A stretch of DNA of 43,221 nucleotides from Deltaproteobacteria bacterium (GTDB lineage: Bacteria > Bdellovibrionota > JACOXK01). Positions 23,496-32,728 of this stretch are shown in pieces. The position numbers and the translations under genes were made by a program. Location of the stretch: contig JACPKQ010000006.1 of NCBI GenBank assembly GCA_016186995.1, positions 1 through 43,221 of the forward strand, in the 5' to 3' direction. The first letter of the stretch is position 1; each line of letters begins with the position of its first letter. The notes beneath the pieces were generated by a model that saw only the letters and a list, made by a program, of their open reading frames with translations, made no database searches and was not told the DNA's origin.

Positions 23496-25463
23496 CTACT
23501 TAAAAAAGTTTTTGAATTGTTCCAGGCTTTGGGGGTTAGCAAGGGCGTCTTTGTTTTTTACTTCTTCACCATGAATTATTTGGGTTACGGCCATTTCTAC
23601 TTTTTTGCCACTTAAGGTTCTTGGAATTTCATTAACCTGAAAAATGTATTTAGGTTTGTGACGAGGCGAAGCCTCTTTTTTAATGTTTTCTATAAGTTCA
23701 TTTTTGATTTTATCATCAAGTTTTTTATTTTTTTTAAGCACCACAAAAAGAACAATTTCAATATCGTTATCGGCGTTGTGCCCAACCACAATGCTATCTA
23801 AAATATCCGGGTGAGTTTCAACAATTCGGTCAATTTCTGCAGTACCAATGCGGACTCCACCTGGATTTAATGTAGCATCACTTCTTCCATAAACAATAAC
23901 TCCACCATGTTTTGTAAGCTCAACAAAATCACCATGGCGCCACACACCTGGGTAGTTTTCAAAATAGGCTTTCTTGTATTTTTTGCCATCAGGGTCATTC
24001 CAAAAACTTACAGGCATAGAAGGAAAGGGTGTTTCGCACACAAGCTCGCCCTTTTTGCCTACAACAGGTTTTGCATTCTCATCATAAACTTTGACATCCA
24101 TTCCTAAGCCAAGAGATTGAATCTCTCCAGAATAAACTGGAAGCATGGAGTTACCCAACATGAAACAAGAAATAATATCAGTGCCTCCACAAATACTTGC
24201 AAGCTCAACATCCTTTTTAACATGCTTATAAATCCATTTAAAATTTTCTTCAGAAAGAGGAGAGCCTGTTGAAAGAATAGTACGAAGTGAGGAAAGATCG
24301 ATGTTTTTTGAAGGTTCAACGTGTGCTTTTTCACACGCAGAAAAATATTTGGGGCTAGAACCTAAAACGGTTATTTTATGTTGTTCAGCAAGCTTCCATA
24401 ATTGATCTGTTGTTGGATAAACGGTGGCACCATCATAAAGAACAAGAGTAGATCCACAGGCTAGAGAAGAAACAAGCCAGTTCCACATCATCCACCCACA
24501 GGTGGTGTAATAGGTAATAATATCTTCTCTTTTAAGATCTGTGTGAAGTTTAAGCTCTTTTAAGTGTTGTAAAAGTGTGCCACCTGCTCCATGTACAATG
24601 CATTTAGGAATGCCTGTGGTGCCTGATGAATACATAATGTACACAGGATGATCAAAAGGAAGTTGTTCAAAAAATTGTTCTGAATTGGAGGACTTTTTTT
24701 TCTCCAAAACGTGCGAAAAAAAACACACTCCAATTCTCTCATAATCCTGGATTCCCTTTTCCAAGGGAATGACAGGAGAGTCAAACGTTGAGATGACAGT
24801 GTGTTTTAAAGAAGGAAGTGCTTTTTGAATCATTTTTACTTTATCTAAAACAGGAAAAGTTTTACCATTATAGTGGTAAAAACTAGGGGCAAACAAAACT
24901 TTGGGTTCAATCTGACCAAAACGATCAAGAATTCCTTTAAAACCAAAATCGGGTGAGCAGGATGACCAAATTGCCCCAAGCGCCGTCGTTGCAAGCATGG
25001 CAACCACAGTATCGATACAATTTGGAAGAAGGCTTGCAACCCTATCATTTTTTTGAACTCCAAAATCATTTTTTAAAATAAAGGCAAGTTGCATAACTTG
25101 TTTGTAAAGCTTTGCATAACTCCAGGTAATCATCTCTCCATCTTCCCTATGATAAATAAGGGCAGGTCGTTCATCTTTAAAGCGCAAAAGATTTTCTGCG
25201 AAATTAAGCTTGGCACCTTGAAACCACTTTGTTCCAGGCATAAGAGGTTTACCCATAACTTGTGTATAATCTTTTGAAGCAATCACGCCACAAAACTTCC
25301 ACACTTCTTCCCAAAAAAGCGCTGGGTTTTTGACTGACCACGTGTGGAGTGTTTGGTAAGAGTCGTTTGAAAGAGAGTATTTTTTCTGAACGTGCTTCAG
25401 AAAAGAATACATTTGTGTTTTTTGTATTTTCTCTTGAGAAGGCTTCCAAAGAAGTTCTTTCAT
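23496..25463 (-). CDS. aacS: Acetoacetyl-CoA synthetase with a repeat-encoded insertion
   Basis: This 655-residue ANL-superfamily enzyme activates acetoacetate to acetoacetyl-CoA with ATP. Characteristic features are W-F-G-A-K-L-N-F-A-E-N near the N-terminus, GAIWSSCSPDFG, the P-loop YSSGTTGIPKCIVHG, TTCGWMMWNW, the adenylate-binding region SICGGTD, and the C-terminal catalytic lysine segment PRTLSGKKVE. Just before the P-loop is about 30 residues (PVIPLEKGIQDYERIGVCFF... to SNSEQ) encoded by a family B repeat and a 55-bp family D hairpin in tandem. Both stay in frame. It is coupled by a 4-base overlap to acetyl-CoA acetyltransferase, giving a ketone-body utilisation pair. Confidence 0.92.
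   Translation of the reverse strand: MKELLWKPSQEKIQKTQMYSFLKHVQKKYSLSNDSYQTLHTWSVKNPALFWEEVWKFCGVIASKDYTQVMGKPLMPGTKWFQGAKLNFAENLLRFKDERPALIYHREDGEMITWSYAKLYKQVMQLAFILKNDFGVQKNDRVASLLPNCIDTVVAMLATTALGAIWSSCSPDFGFKGILDRFGQIEPKVLFAPSFYHYNGKTFPVLDKVKMIQKALPSLKHTVISTFDSPVIPLEKGIQDYERIGVCFFSHVLEKKKSSNSEQFFEQLPFDHPVYIMYSSGTTGIPKCIVHGAGGTLLQHLKELKLHTDLKREDIITYYTTCGWMMWNWLVSSLACGSTLVLYDGATVYPTTDQLWKLAEQHKITVLGSSPKYFSACEKAHVEPSKNIDLSSLRTILSTGSPLSEENFKWIYKHVKKDVELASICGGTDIISCFMLGNSMLPVYSGEIQSLGLGMDVKVYDENAKPVVGKKGELVCETPFPSMPVSFWNDPDGKKYKKAYFENYPGVWRHGDFVELTKHGGVIVYGRSDATLNPGGVRIGTAEIDRIVETHPDILDSIVVGHNADNDIEIVLFVVLKKNKKLDDKIKNELIENIKKEASPRHKPKYIFQVNEIPRTLSGKKVEMAVTQIIHGEEVKNKDALANPQSLEQFKNFFK
24682..24736 (-). 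repeat. 55-bp hairpin element, family D, in frame in aacS
   Basis: Arms GAATTGGAG and CTCCAATTC flank T8/A8 tracts and the loop CTCCAAAACGTGCG (+ strand). The reverse complement matches 36499-36553 at 50 of 55 positions. Two of the five differences form a compensatory base-pair change in the stem. It encodes the GVCFFSHVLEKKKSSN part of the protein. Confidence 0.88.
24745..24776 (-). repeat. Family B repeat in frame in aacS, next to family D
   Basis: TCCTGGATTCCCTTTTCCAA-GGGAATGACAGG; it lies 8 bases from the family D element, so the inserted block is composite. Confidence 0.83.
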
Positions 25464-26623
25464 AGGAGTTCAACTGCTAAAGCAACGGCTTCACCACCAC
25501 CTATACAGAGGGTTGCAAGTCCTCTTTTCTTTTTAAGACGTTTTAAAGCATAAAGTAGGGTCACAAGAATACGTGCACCACTTGCACCAATAGGGTGGCC
25601 AAGGGCTACAGCTCCCCCATGTACGTTTACTTTTTTGGGATCAAGTTTAAGTTCATAAATAGCTGCCATCGTGACAACTGCAAAAGCTTCATTAATTTCC
25701 CAAAGATCAACAGAGTCTATACCCCAGTTTAACTTTTGAAGAAGTTTTTGAACTGCTGTAACAGGGGCTGTTGTAAACCATTCAGGTGCTTGGGCAGATT
25801 GAGTAAACCCACAAATTTTTGCCAATGCTTTTCCATTATTTTTTTCTGAAATAACGACTGCTGCACCCCCATCATTAAGGGTTGAGGCGTTAGCCGCAGT
25901 GACGCTGCCTGCTTTATCAAAAACAGGTGGAAGTGTTGCAATTTTATCAAACTTAACACGCATGGGTTCTTCATCTGTGTGAACGAGAACAATTTCTTTT
26001 CCCTGTTTGACTTCAACTGCTACGATTTCATCTTTGAAATAACCTTCCTTAATTGCTTTTTGAGCTTTGTGATAACTTTCAGCTGCGAATTCATCTTGCT
26101 TAGCTCTTGAAAACTTATATTTCTTCACACACATTTCGGCGGCAGTGCCCATATGAAAATTATTATAAACATCCCAAAGCCCGTCTTTAACCATAGAGTC
26201 TACAACTTTACCATGCCCTAGACGATAACCCGTACGTGCTTGTTCAATAAGGTAAGGAGCTCGTGACATGTTTTCCATGCCCCCTGCAACAACGGTTTTG
26301 CTATCCCCTGCAAGAATGGATTGTGCCCCTAACATCACAGTTTTAAGCCCTGAGCCACATACTTTATTAACTGTGGTGCAAGGAATGGTGTTAGGAAGCC
26401 CTGAAAAAATACTTGCTTGACGTGCTGGGGCTTGTCCTAAACCACCTGTGAGAACACACCCCATTAATACTTCATCAATGTCTTCTTTTTTTGTGCCTGA
26501 TCTTTTTAAAGCTTCCTTGATAGCAATACTTCCAAGTTTTGGAGCAGGAATTGTACTTAAAGATTTACAAAAAGATCCAATAGGTGTGCGAACAGCACCT
26601 AAAATAAATATTTCTTTCTCCAT
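25460..26623 (-). CDS. atoB: Acetyl-CoA C-acetyltransferase (thiolase II)
   Basis: This 387-residue thiolase carries all catalytic residues: nucleophile Cys in [10 protein letters not shown] (about 88), His in [13 protein letters not shown], and the second Cys in [11 protein letters not shown]. It cleaves acetoacetyl-CoA to two acetyl-CoA or runs in reverse. It starts at ATG 26623 and overlaps the aacS start by 4 bases. Unlike the two degenerate thiolase-fold proteins at 17-19 kb, this one is intact, so it probably serves the butyrate/acetoacetate route made up of genes elsewhere in the window. Confidence 0.95.
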   Translation of the reverse strand: MEKEIFILGAVRTPIGSFCKSLSTIPAPKLGSIAIKEALKRSGTKKEDIDEVLMGCVLTGGLGQAPARQASIFSGLPNTIPCTTVNKVCGSGLKTVMLGAQSILAGDSKTVVAGGMENMSRAPYLIEQARTGYRLGHGKVVDSMVKDGLWDVYNNFHMGTAAEMCVKKYKFSRAKQDEFAAESYHKAQKAIKEGYFKDEIVAVEVKQGKEIVLVHTDEEPMRVKFDKIATLPPVFDKAGSVTAANASTLNDGGAAVVISEKNNGKALAKICGFTQSAQAPEWFTTAPVTAVQKLLQKLNWGIDSVDLWEINEAFAVVTMAAIYELKLDPKKVNVHGGAVALGHPIGASGARILVTLLYALKRLKKKRGLATLCIGGGEAVALAVELL

Positions 26624-26828
26624 TTTAGAAATGTGAAGGAAGGCGCCTGTCTTGTCAATGTTTCAAAAGATGCAAGTATTCTTTCCTTTAAGATTTTTGG
26701 TCAGACATTAAATTGTTCATTTTTGGGAAGTATTCCTTACATCAACTCTATAAAAATTATATGATTTCCATAGAGCATTTTCTTATTTTTAAAAAAGCTT
26801 CAAATTCTATCTTCTTGGAATGTTTAAG

Positions 26829-26853
26829 ATTCCCGCCTGCGCGGGAATGACAG
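26829..26853 (+). repeat. Short perfect hairpin, family B core
   Basis: ATTCCCGCCTGCGCGGGAAT followed by GACAG, in the 293-bp divergent region between atoB and the M6 protease gene. The rest of that gap is AT-rich and shows no ORF. Confidence 0.8.
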
Positions 26854-26916
26854 TAAGGTTATGGCACAGGATTTGCTTTGTATTAATAACAGTTATTGTG
26901 TCATAAAGGAGTGTGA

Positions 26917-29187
26917 GTGTTTAGGGTTCTTCGAACTCTGACATTGGCAGTTACAATTTTTCTTTCCTTAGAGGTTTCCTCAAAACCATACGATCAAGTT
27001 CATTATGGATGCCTTGCCGATTTTGATGAGTACAAAGAACTTAAAACAGATCTCATCAAATATCGTGAAAGTAGTTTAGGTTCGTTTGAAAGATCCTCTC
27101 GCATTAATTCACGTTTCCCTATTCATACTTCACGTTTTTTACCTGGGGCAGAAGAAGTGACTTATCCACTTACAAGGGTAGATCGCATTCTGGTGGTTCT
27201 TGTCGAGTTTACCGGAGAGAATGAAGGAGAAGGCCCGCTTCATAATAAGATCCCTGAACCTCAGTTTCCAAATACACATACTTTTTGGAAGAAGGATTTT
27301 GATACACAGCACTATGAAGACATGCTTTTTAGTCGTGATCCCAAGAAAAAAAGCATGGCCAATTTTTACTTAGAGCAATCGAGCGGTAGATACACGGTCG
27401 AAGGTAAAGTTGTTGGGTGGTACAAACTTCCAAATGCAGAAAAATTTTACGGTGAAGATGATCCCAACAATGAGGTGTATGGAAAAGACAGGAAAAACGG
27501 CCCTGTGTGGAGAGTTGTCAAAGATGCCATTGAATCGCTTGAAGTACAGGGTGTTGATGTGTCTTACTTTGATCAAGAAGATCGTTATGATTTCGATAAA
27601 GATGGCAATTTTAGAGAACCCGATGGTTATATTGACCATGCCATGATTGTACATGCGGGTATGGGTCAAGAGGCAGGAGGGGGGGAAGAAGGAAGCAATG
27701 CGATGTGGAGTCACAGATCTGTTGCTAACTTTATAATGAACGGCGGGCCTTCTCAAGTTGGGCCACAATATTATAAAAAAATGGGTGGTATTCGTGTGCC
27801 TGGCTTGCAAGACAAGTGGGTACTTGATTACACTCTTATGCCAGAAAATGGTGGAGTAGGTATTTTTTCTCATGAGTATGGCCATGATTTAGGGTTACCC
27901 GATCTTTACGACACGCGTCCTGTAAAGAACTCTCAATCGTCCGTTGCCTTTTGGTCTGTCATGAGTAGTGGCTCGTGGACGGCAGATGAAAATAATATTT
28001 TAGGTACACAACCCACACACATGTCAGCCTGGGGTAAAGAAAAATTAGGTTGGCTTGATCTTGAAGAAATTCATTTAGATCATGTTGCAACTCCAAGACA
28101 AATTGTTCTTGATAGAGCAAGCTTTCAGGGAAAAAACAAACAAGCTCTTAAAATTAATCTTCCTAAACACGAAAAGGTTGTGAAAGTTGCCGAGCCTCAA
28201 AGTGGGGCTTATCTTTTCTTTGGTGGAAGTGGGGATCTCCTCAATTCATTTATGATTAAAAGATTTGATTTAAGAAATGTTTCTCAAGCTACGCTTTATT
28301 TCAAAACATTATACGATATCGAAGAAAATTATGATTATGCCTATGTTGAAGTTAAAAAAGCTGCGTCAGGGTTTCAAACAATTTCTGGCAATATTACAAC
28401 AGATCTGAACCCCAATAGCTTAAACAGAGGTTTTGGTATTACAGGAAAGTCAGACGGGTGGGTGGTGGCCTCCTTTGATTTAACACCTTTTGTTGGAAAT
28501 ATCATTGAGCTTCGTTTCTTTTATGAAACTGACGCTAATATGAACAAAAAAGGCATTGTTGTTGATGATATTTCCATTCCGGAAATTGGTTTTTATGATA
28601 ACGCCGAAGCTGATCAAAGCTGGCTTTCAAATGGGTTTAAAAGATTACATTATGGAGAAAATGTTGAACACCATGATCACTATTATTTAGCTGAATGGCG
28701 TGCTTATCATGGTTATGATTCTGCTTTAGGAAATGTTTATAAAGGTATGCCATTAGGAGAGAATTTACCTTCCATTGAGTTTTATAAATACGTTCCAGGT
28801 CTTGTTCTATGGTATAGAAACCTGAAGTATCAGGAGGGTGATAATAACGTTGGTGTGCACCCAGGAGAAGGGTTTCTGCTCGTTGTGGATGCAAACTCAG
28901 AACCGAGGTTAGCACAAGAAAAAACACCATGGGGAACAACCATTCAGGTTTTTGATGCAGCTTTTGGGTTAAAAACGATAGCGCCATTTTTTATAACAGG
29001 ACTTGATAAAAATCTTCACAAAATAGAGACCTTTGCTAACCCTCTTTTTGATGATCGTAATACTTATTATTCTGAGCTTGATCCAGATAATTCAGTACAT
29101 GTGCCTAACATGGGTGTGGAGTTAAAAGTTTTAGAAACGTCACAAGACGACTCATCCGTTGTCCTTTCTCTTCGTAAAAGAATATAG
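26917..29187 (+). CDS. Secreted M6-family (immune inhibitor A-like) metalloprotease
   Basis: This 756-residue exported protease starts at GTG 26917, six bases after AAAGGAG. The signal peptide is LRTLTLAVTIFLSLEVSSK. The zinc motif is at 319-332, HEYGHDLGLPDLYD (HExxH plus Asp), with DGYIDHAMIVHAG before it and MSSGSW after it, as in immune inhibitor A. The C-terminal third has a beta-rich module (LRNVSQATLYFKTLYDIEENY, GIVVDDISIPEIGF) like the VEG/MAM-type fold of M6 proteases. It would degrade host or environmental proteins outside the cell. It is followed by three more exported-protein genes on the same strand. Confidence 0.9.
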   Translation: MFRVLRTLTLAVTIFLSLEVSSKPYDQVHYGCLADFDEYKELKTDLIKYRESSLGSFERSSRINSRFPIHTSRFLPGAEEVTYPLTRVDRILVVLVEFTGENEGEGPLHNKIPEPQFPNTHTFWKKDFDTQHYEDMLFSRDPKKKSMANFYLEQSSGRYTVEGKVVGWYKLPNAEKFYGEDDPNNEVYGKDRKNGPVWRVVKDAIESLEVQGVDVSYFDQEDRYDFDKDGNFREPDGYIDHAMIVHAGMGQEAGGGEEGSNAMWSHRSVANFIMNGGPSQVGPQYYKKMGGIRVPGLQDKWVLDYTLMPENGGVGIFSHEYGHDLGLPDLYDTRPVKNSQSSVAFWSVMSSGSWTADENNILGTQPTHMSAWGKEKLGWLDLEEIHLDHVATPRQIVLDRASFQGKNKQALKINLPKHEKVVKVAEPQSGAYLFFGGSGDLLNSFMIKRFDLRNVSQATLYFKTLYDIEENYDYAYVEVKKAASGFQTISGNITTDLNPNSLNRGFGITGKSDGWVVASFDLTPFVGNIIELRFFYETDANMNKKGIVVDDISIPEIGFYDNAEADQSWLSNGFKRLHYGENVEHHDHYYLAEWRAYHGYDSALGNVYKGMPLGENLPSIEFYKYVPGLVLWYRNLKYQEGDNNVGVHPGEGFLLVVDANSEPRLAQEKTPWGTTIQVFDAAFGLKTIAPFFITGLDKNLHKIETFANPLFDDRNTYYSELDPDNSVHVPNMGVELKVLETSQDDSSVVLSLRKRI

Positions 29188-29201
29188 GTAACTTCATGTC
29201 T

Positions 29202-29260
29202 GTGTCACCCTGAATGTTCTCTTGTCACGAATTATATCTTTCGCTGCGCTCAAGATGACT
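29202..29260 (-). repeat. Palindromic dispersed repeat, family C (inverted orientation)
   Basis: GTCACCCTGAATGTTC... followed by TATATCTTTCGCTGCGCTCA-AGATGAC is the reverse complement design of 5587-5652. It sits between the protease and lipoprotein genes. Confidence 0.8.
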
Positions 29261-29307
29261 CCAGGTCGTTCTTGAAGTGTGATCTGAGGGCTGATACTAT
29301 TCTTGCT

Positions 29308-30111
29308 ATGCGAAAAGGTATCATTTTTGTTTTCCTCATTTTTTTTACCTTTGTCTCTTGCCAGAAAAAGCCTATTTCTCCACCTCCACCGATAGCTCAA
29401 GAAAAAGTAGAAGAGGTTGCTCAACTTTTAGAACCCGAAATTCCGCCCTTGGAAGTACCTAAAAAAAATCTGCGTGAATTTAAAAACAAACCTTTGTATG
29501 TAGAAGTTTCTGAAATAAATACAGATGATATTTCTGAAATTATTGTTTCTCCAGATAGAAAGCCAACGACTCCGTTGTTTCATGTTGAAAAAGAAGTTTT
29601 AGTGCTTAATCAAAAAACATTTGAAGAGTTTGAAAAAAAAGGGCTTCTCAATGCACAATTAATCGTTTCTTATGAAATTCTTTATGAAGGAAAAATGCGA
29701 GAGATTTCACAGCGTGAATATTTTATTTTTACAAGTTTTCCAAGCATAATAACATTCCACAATAAATTTACAGATAAGTTAGAACTCTCCCCCAGGGAGG
29801 CTCTCCAAAAACTATTTGATCAAAGAATTCTGCCCGAAAAAATAGTGTTTAGTCAAAATGAAGCGGGGGCACTTACCATCGAAGTGGGTACTGTTAAAAC
29901 AACTTTTTATAACGCTAATCAAAAAACTATTTTCAAAGCTGAAAAGCAAGCAGAGCTTGTTCACAAAGTGCTAGCGCCTCTTCCTTTAGAGGTGAAGATA
30001 AATCCAGAAGATATTAAACTTGTTTCAAAAAGTTTAGGGCTTAAAACTTTCACGACAAAAATAAATATTTTAAACCGAGGAGTCTTAAAACAAGTTGAAA
30101 TTGAAGAGTAA
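29308..30111 (+). CDS. Putative lipoprotein of unknown function
   Basis: With the start at ATG 29308 the protein has 267 residues. The signal IIFVFLIFFTFVSC ends in a lipobox with Cys18, followed by a proline-rich linker (KKPISPPPP). The remainder is rich in Glu and Lys, with a repeated LPLEVKINPEDIK-like strand pattern. No known domain is recognised. The upstream start at 29272 adds 12 residues that derive from the repeat and hide the signal, so it is rejected. The 3' end overlaps the next gene by 17 bases, suggesting coupled production with the metalloprotease-vWA protein. Confidence 0.7.
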   Translation: MRKGIIFVFLIFFTFVSCQKKPISPPPPIAQEKVEEVAQLLEPEIPPLEVPKKNLREFKNKPLYVEVSEINTDDISEIIVSPDRKPTTPLFHVEKEVLVLNQKTFEEFEKKGLLNAQLIVSYEILYEGKMREISQREYFIFTSFPSIITFHNKFTDKLELSPREALQKLFDQRILPEKIVFSQNEAGALTIEVGTVKTTFYNANQKTIFKAEKQAELVHKVLAPLPLEVKINPEDIKLVSKSLGLKTFTTKINILNRGVLKQVEIEE

Positions 30112-32728
30112 ATTCAAGGTGCTTTTCATTTTTTTGCTTTGGTCTTTGAAGGCTTATGCCATTTCTTACACCGTTGTTGAAAAACCCAATTTTTGGGGTA
30201 CTGGCATTGGTGAAACCTTTATTTATACAGATCACTTTCTTGTTTCTTTTGATACCAGTGATAGTTCTAAAGAAGAAGCTGTCAAAGTTGCTGAGTATTT
30301 AGAAAAGTCGTGGGATGTTTATGTTAAGCAATATAATTTTAAACCGCCTACACATCGTGTCCACACTATTTTGAAACCCACATTATCAGATAACGCTTTA
30401 GGGCTTGCTTATTTTCCAACGTGGATTTCAAACGCCTATATTGAAATGAAATCAGGTATGGGTCAAACCACTCTTAAAGAAACAGCCTCTCATGAATTTT
30501 TTCATATTGTTCAATATCAATATGATACCAGTGAAAATAGGTGGACGATTGAAGCAACGGCAACTGCTGTTGAAGACGAAGTGTTTCCAGAAACTTTTGG
30601 TTATCTTGTTTTTGAACCCCATTGGTATGAACGTTGGGACAAGGGTTTAGATCTGATGTCTCAAAAAGATTATTTTGAGTATGGTGGCTCTCTTTTTTTC
30701 AAATACATTATGGAAAATGTCAAAGGAACCAATCTTAAAGGGGATGTAGTTCAAGGCATGCCTCTTTTAAGAAGCATTTGGGAATATGCTGCAACGGATA
30801 AAGGAGACAATACATTTTCTGCTATTTCAACTGTTTTAGGTGGGGCTTTAGAAGAAAACTATATTTATCAAAATATTTTTGCCGATTTTGTGGCTTCCGT
30901 TCAGGTGAAGAAAGATGTTTTAAACTATTCTTTTAAAAGAGGAAGTGAAATTATAGGTAAGCTTCACCCAGAAATACTTTATAGCAATTTTTATTACTAT
31001 AATTTTAATCGACAAACAGGCGTGATTTCAGCTGGCCCTGAATATGAATTAAGTTCACTAACCGCAAAATATTTCGAAGTTCTTTTGCCAACTTATAGAG
31101 AAAGTCCTTTACCGCTTTATTTATTTGTAAGTGGACGTTATGGGAACTCTTTCAAAGTGCGTGTTATTGGAGAAGCACACAATAAAAAAGAAGTATTAAG
31201 AGGCGAAAAGGAGGATCGCTCTCCAGCCACTCGACTCACACTCCCCAAAGTAGGTGGAAAAGAAGGTGGAGAGGGTTTTCAAAAAGTTTATGTAGCCGTC
31301 AGTAACCCACTTAAAAGCAAAAAGGAAAGGTTTCAGATTCGTTATATTATAGGGGGTGCTCCGTATCTTAAATCTGTCACAATTGTAAGAGAAGATGACA
31401 AAAAAGCAATTTATCAAGGAGAGTGGGTAGAAGAGAAAGATTCAAGAAGTAGTGTTCACAGTCGAAAGTTAAAAACACAAAAAACACCCATGAAGGCTGA
31501 AGATGGAAAAAGTATCAGACTTGAAGTTGAGCTCAAGTTTTCAGAGCCTCTTTTTTCTTATCCAGAACTTTTTTTATTACAAGGGGCAACACCACTTCCA
31601 GGGGTGAGTTTTATTTCTTCTAAAAAATCCGAAGATTATAGAACCTGGAATGGAACACTTGTGCTTCCACGGCTGGGGGAAGACACAACAGAACTTACTT
31701 TAAAAGTTTCGGCGCGGGATATTAAAGGGGATTATTTAGATACAAATCCCATTTCGGTTGCAGAACTTGAAGACGATGGAAGCAGGTGGTTGCGTTACGA
31801 AGGAGATGGAACACGGGGTACCTATGGTGGGGCTGATCAAAATCACAAGATAACATTTCAATATGAAGGCGGAAAATCCATTGTTCTTCTTGTGGATGCT
31901 TCAGGCAGTATGAAAGACAATGGTAAGATTGAAAAAGCAAAAAACTCTGCCATTGAAACCATTAACAATATTTCTTCTAAAGATGAAGTTTCTTTATGGG
32001 CTTTTTATGATTGTCGTTATATTAAAGTACTTCAAAACTTTACTCATAATAAAGAGCCTCTCATTAAAGCAGTTCAAGGTATTCAGCCTGCTTCAGGAAC
32101 GCCCTTAGCTGAGGGTATTAAGCTTGCAGGTAATTATCTTTTGAAAGAGGCTTCAAACGAAGAAAAAATACTTGTTGTGCTTTCTGATGGTGCGGAAAGT
32201 TGCGATGGAGACCCAGCCGCAGAGGCAAATGCTTTAACAGCGCACAATTTAAAAGTGCAATACGCCCCTTATTTTTCAAAGGGAACAAAAGAAAAGGGTG
32301 ATAAAGAACCCGAAGAGAAAGAGTTACCTCCTCATGAGGATCCAGTGCCACCAGAGGAAAAAGAAAAAGATGAATTTGTACCTTGCGACCCGCAGATATG
32401 GAAATCTTATGAAGTGAAAGAAGAAGGCGAAAAAATTCGTTATTATGTAATTTTTTACGAAGAAAAAGAAGCAGAAAAAAATTGTGTGATTTCTGCTCAA
32501 GTAGAGACCTACGGTGTTTATTATGGTGAAGTTGTTGGGGTAAAAGATTCTTTAAGCTGGGGAATTAATTCACAGCCTTCTCAAACTCAAAAAGAAACAG
32601 CTTATTATAAAACACAACAAAAATTATTTATTGAACTAGGTAGAAAATACAAAGACCAAGCCCATTATACACAACGTGATGCGCTTGAAAGGGTTGATTA
32701 CTTAGTTAGGAAAATACTTAAAAAATGA
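30095..32728 (+). CDS. Exported metallopeptidase-vWA chimera
   Basis: This 877-residue protein starts at TTG 30095 with CCGAGGAG upstream; a GTG at 30119 is an alternative. The signal peptide is KFKVLFIFLLWSLKAYA. An N-terminal zinc-protease-like domain has HEFFHIVQY at 133-141, followed by WTIEATATAVED (E153 or E160 as third ligand). After a beta-rich middle comes a von Willebrand A domain with intact MIDAS: DASGSM at 601-606, ASGTPLAEG, and VVLSDGAES. The vWA loses its expected last strand and helices, and a Pro/Glu-rich linker and a unique C-terminus follow. The C-terminal vWA-like piece instead appears in the next protein, whose gene overlaps by 4 bases. Adhesion or surface processing is a plausible role. 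Confidence 0.75.
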   Translation: MKLKSKFKVLFIFLLWSLKAYAISYTVVEKPNFWGTGIGETFIYTDHFLVSFDTSDSSKEEAVKVAEYLEKSWDVYVKQYNFKPPTHRVHTILKPTLSDNALGLAYFPTWISNAYIEMKSGMGQTTLKETASHEFFHIVQYQYDTSENRWTIEATATAVEDEVFPETFGYLVFEPHWYERWDKGLDLMSQKDYFEYGGSLFFKYIMENVKGTNLKGDVVQGMPLLRSIWEYAATDKGDNTFSAISTVLGGALEENYIYQNIFADFVASVQVKKDVLNYSFKRGSEIIGKLHPEILYSNFYYYNFNRQTGVISAGPEYELSSLTAKYFEVLLPTYRESPLPLYLFVSGRYGNSFKVRVIGEAHNKKEVLRGEKEDRSPATRLTLPKVGGKEGGEGFQKVYVAVSNPLKSKKERFQIRYIIGGAPYLKSVTIVREDDKKAIYQGEWVEEKDSRSSVHSRKLKTQKTPMKAEDGKSIRLEVELKFSEPLFSYPELFLLQGATPLPGVSFISSKKSEDYRTWNGTLVLPRLGEDTTELTLKVSARDIKGDYLDTNPISVAELEDDGSRWLRYEGDGTRGTYGGADQNHKITFQYEGGKSIVLLVDASGSMKDNGKIEKAKNSAIETINNISSKDEVSLWAFYDCRYIKVLQNFTHNKEPLIKAVQGIQPASGTPLAEGIKLAGNYLLKEASNEEKILVVLSDGAESCDGDPAAEANALTAHNLKVQYAPYFSKGTKEKGDKEPEEKELPPHEDPVPPEEKEKDEFVPCDPQIWKSYEVKEEGEKIRYYVIFYEEKEAEKNCVISAQVETYGVYYGEVVGVKDSLSWGINSQPSQTQKETAYYKTQQKLFIELGRKYKDQAHYTQRDALERVDYLVRKILKK

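Noticed and set aside
27370-27885. A 171-codon minus-strand ORF across the M6 protease gene
   Set aside because: Antisense to conserved protease codons including the zinc motif region; His-rich translation is a by-product of codon use.
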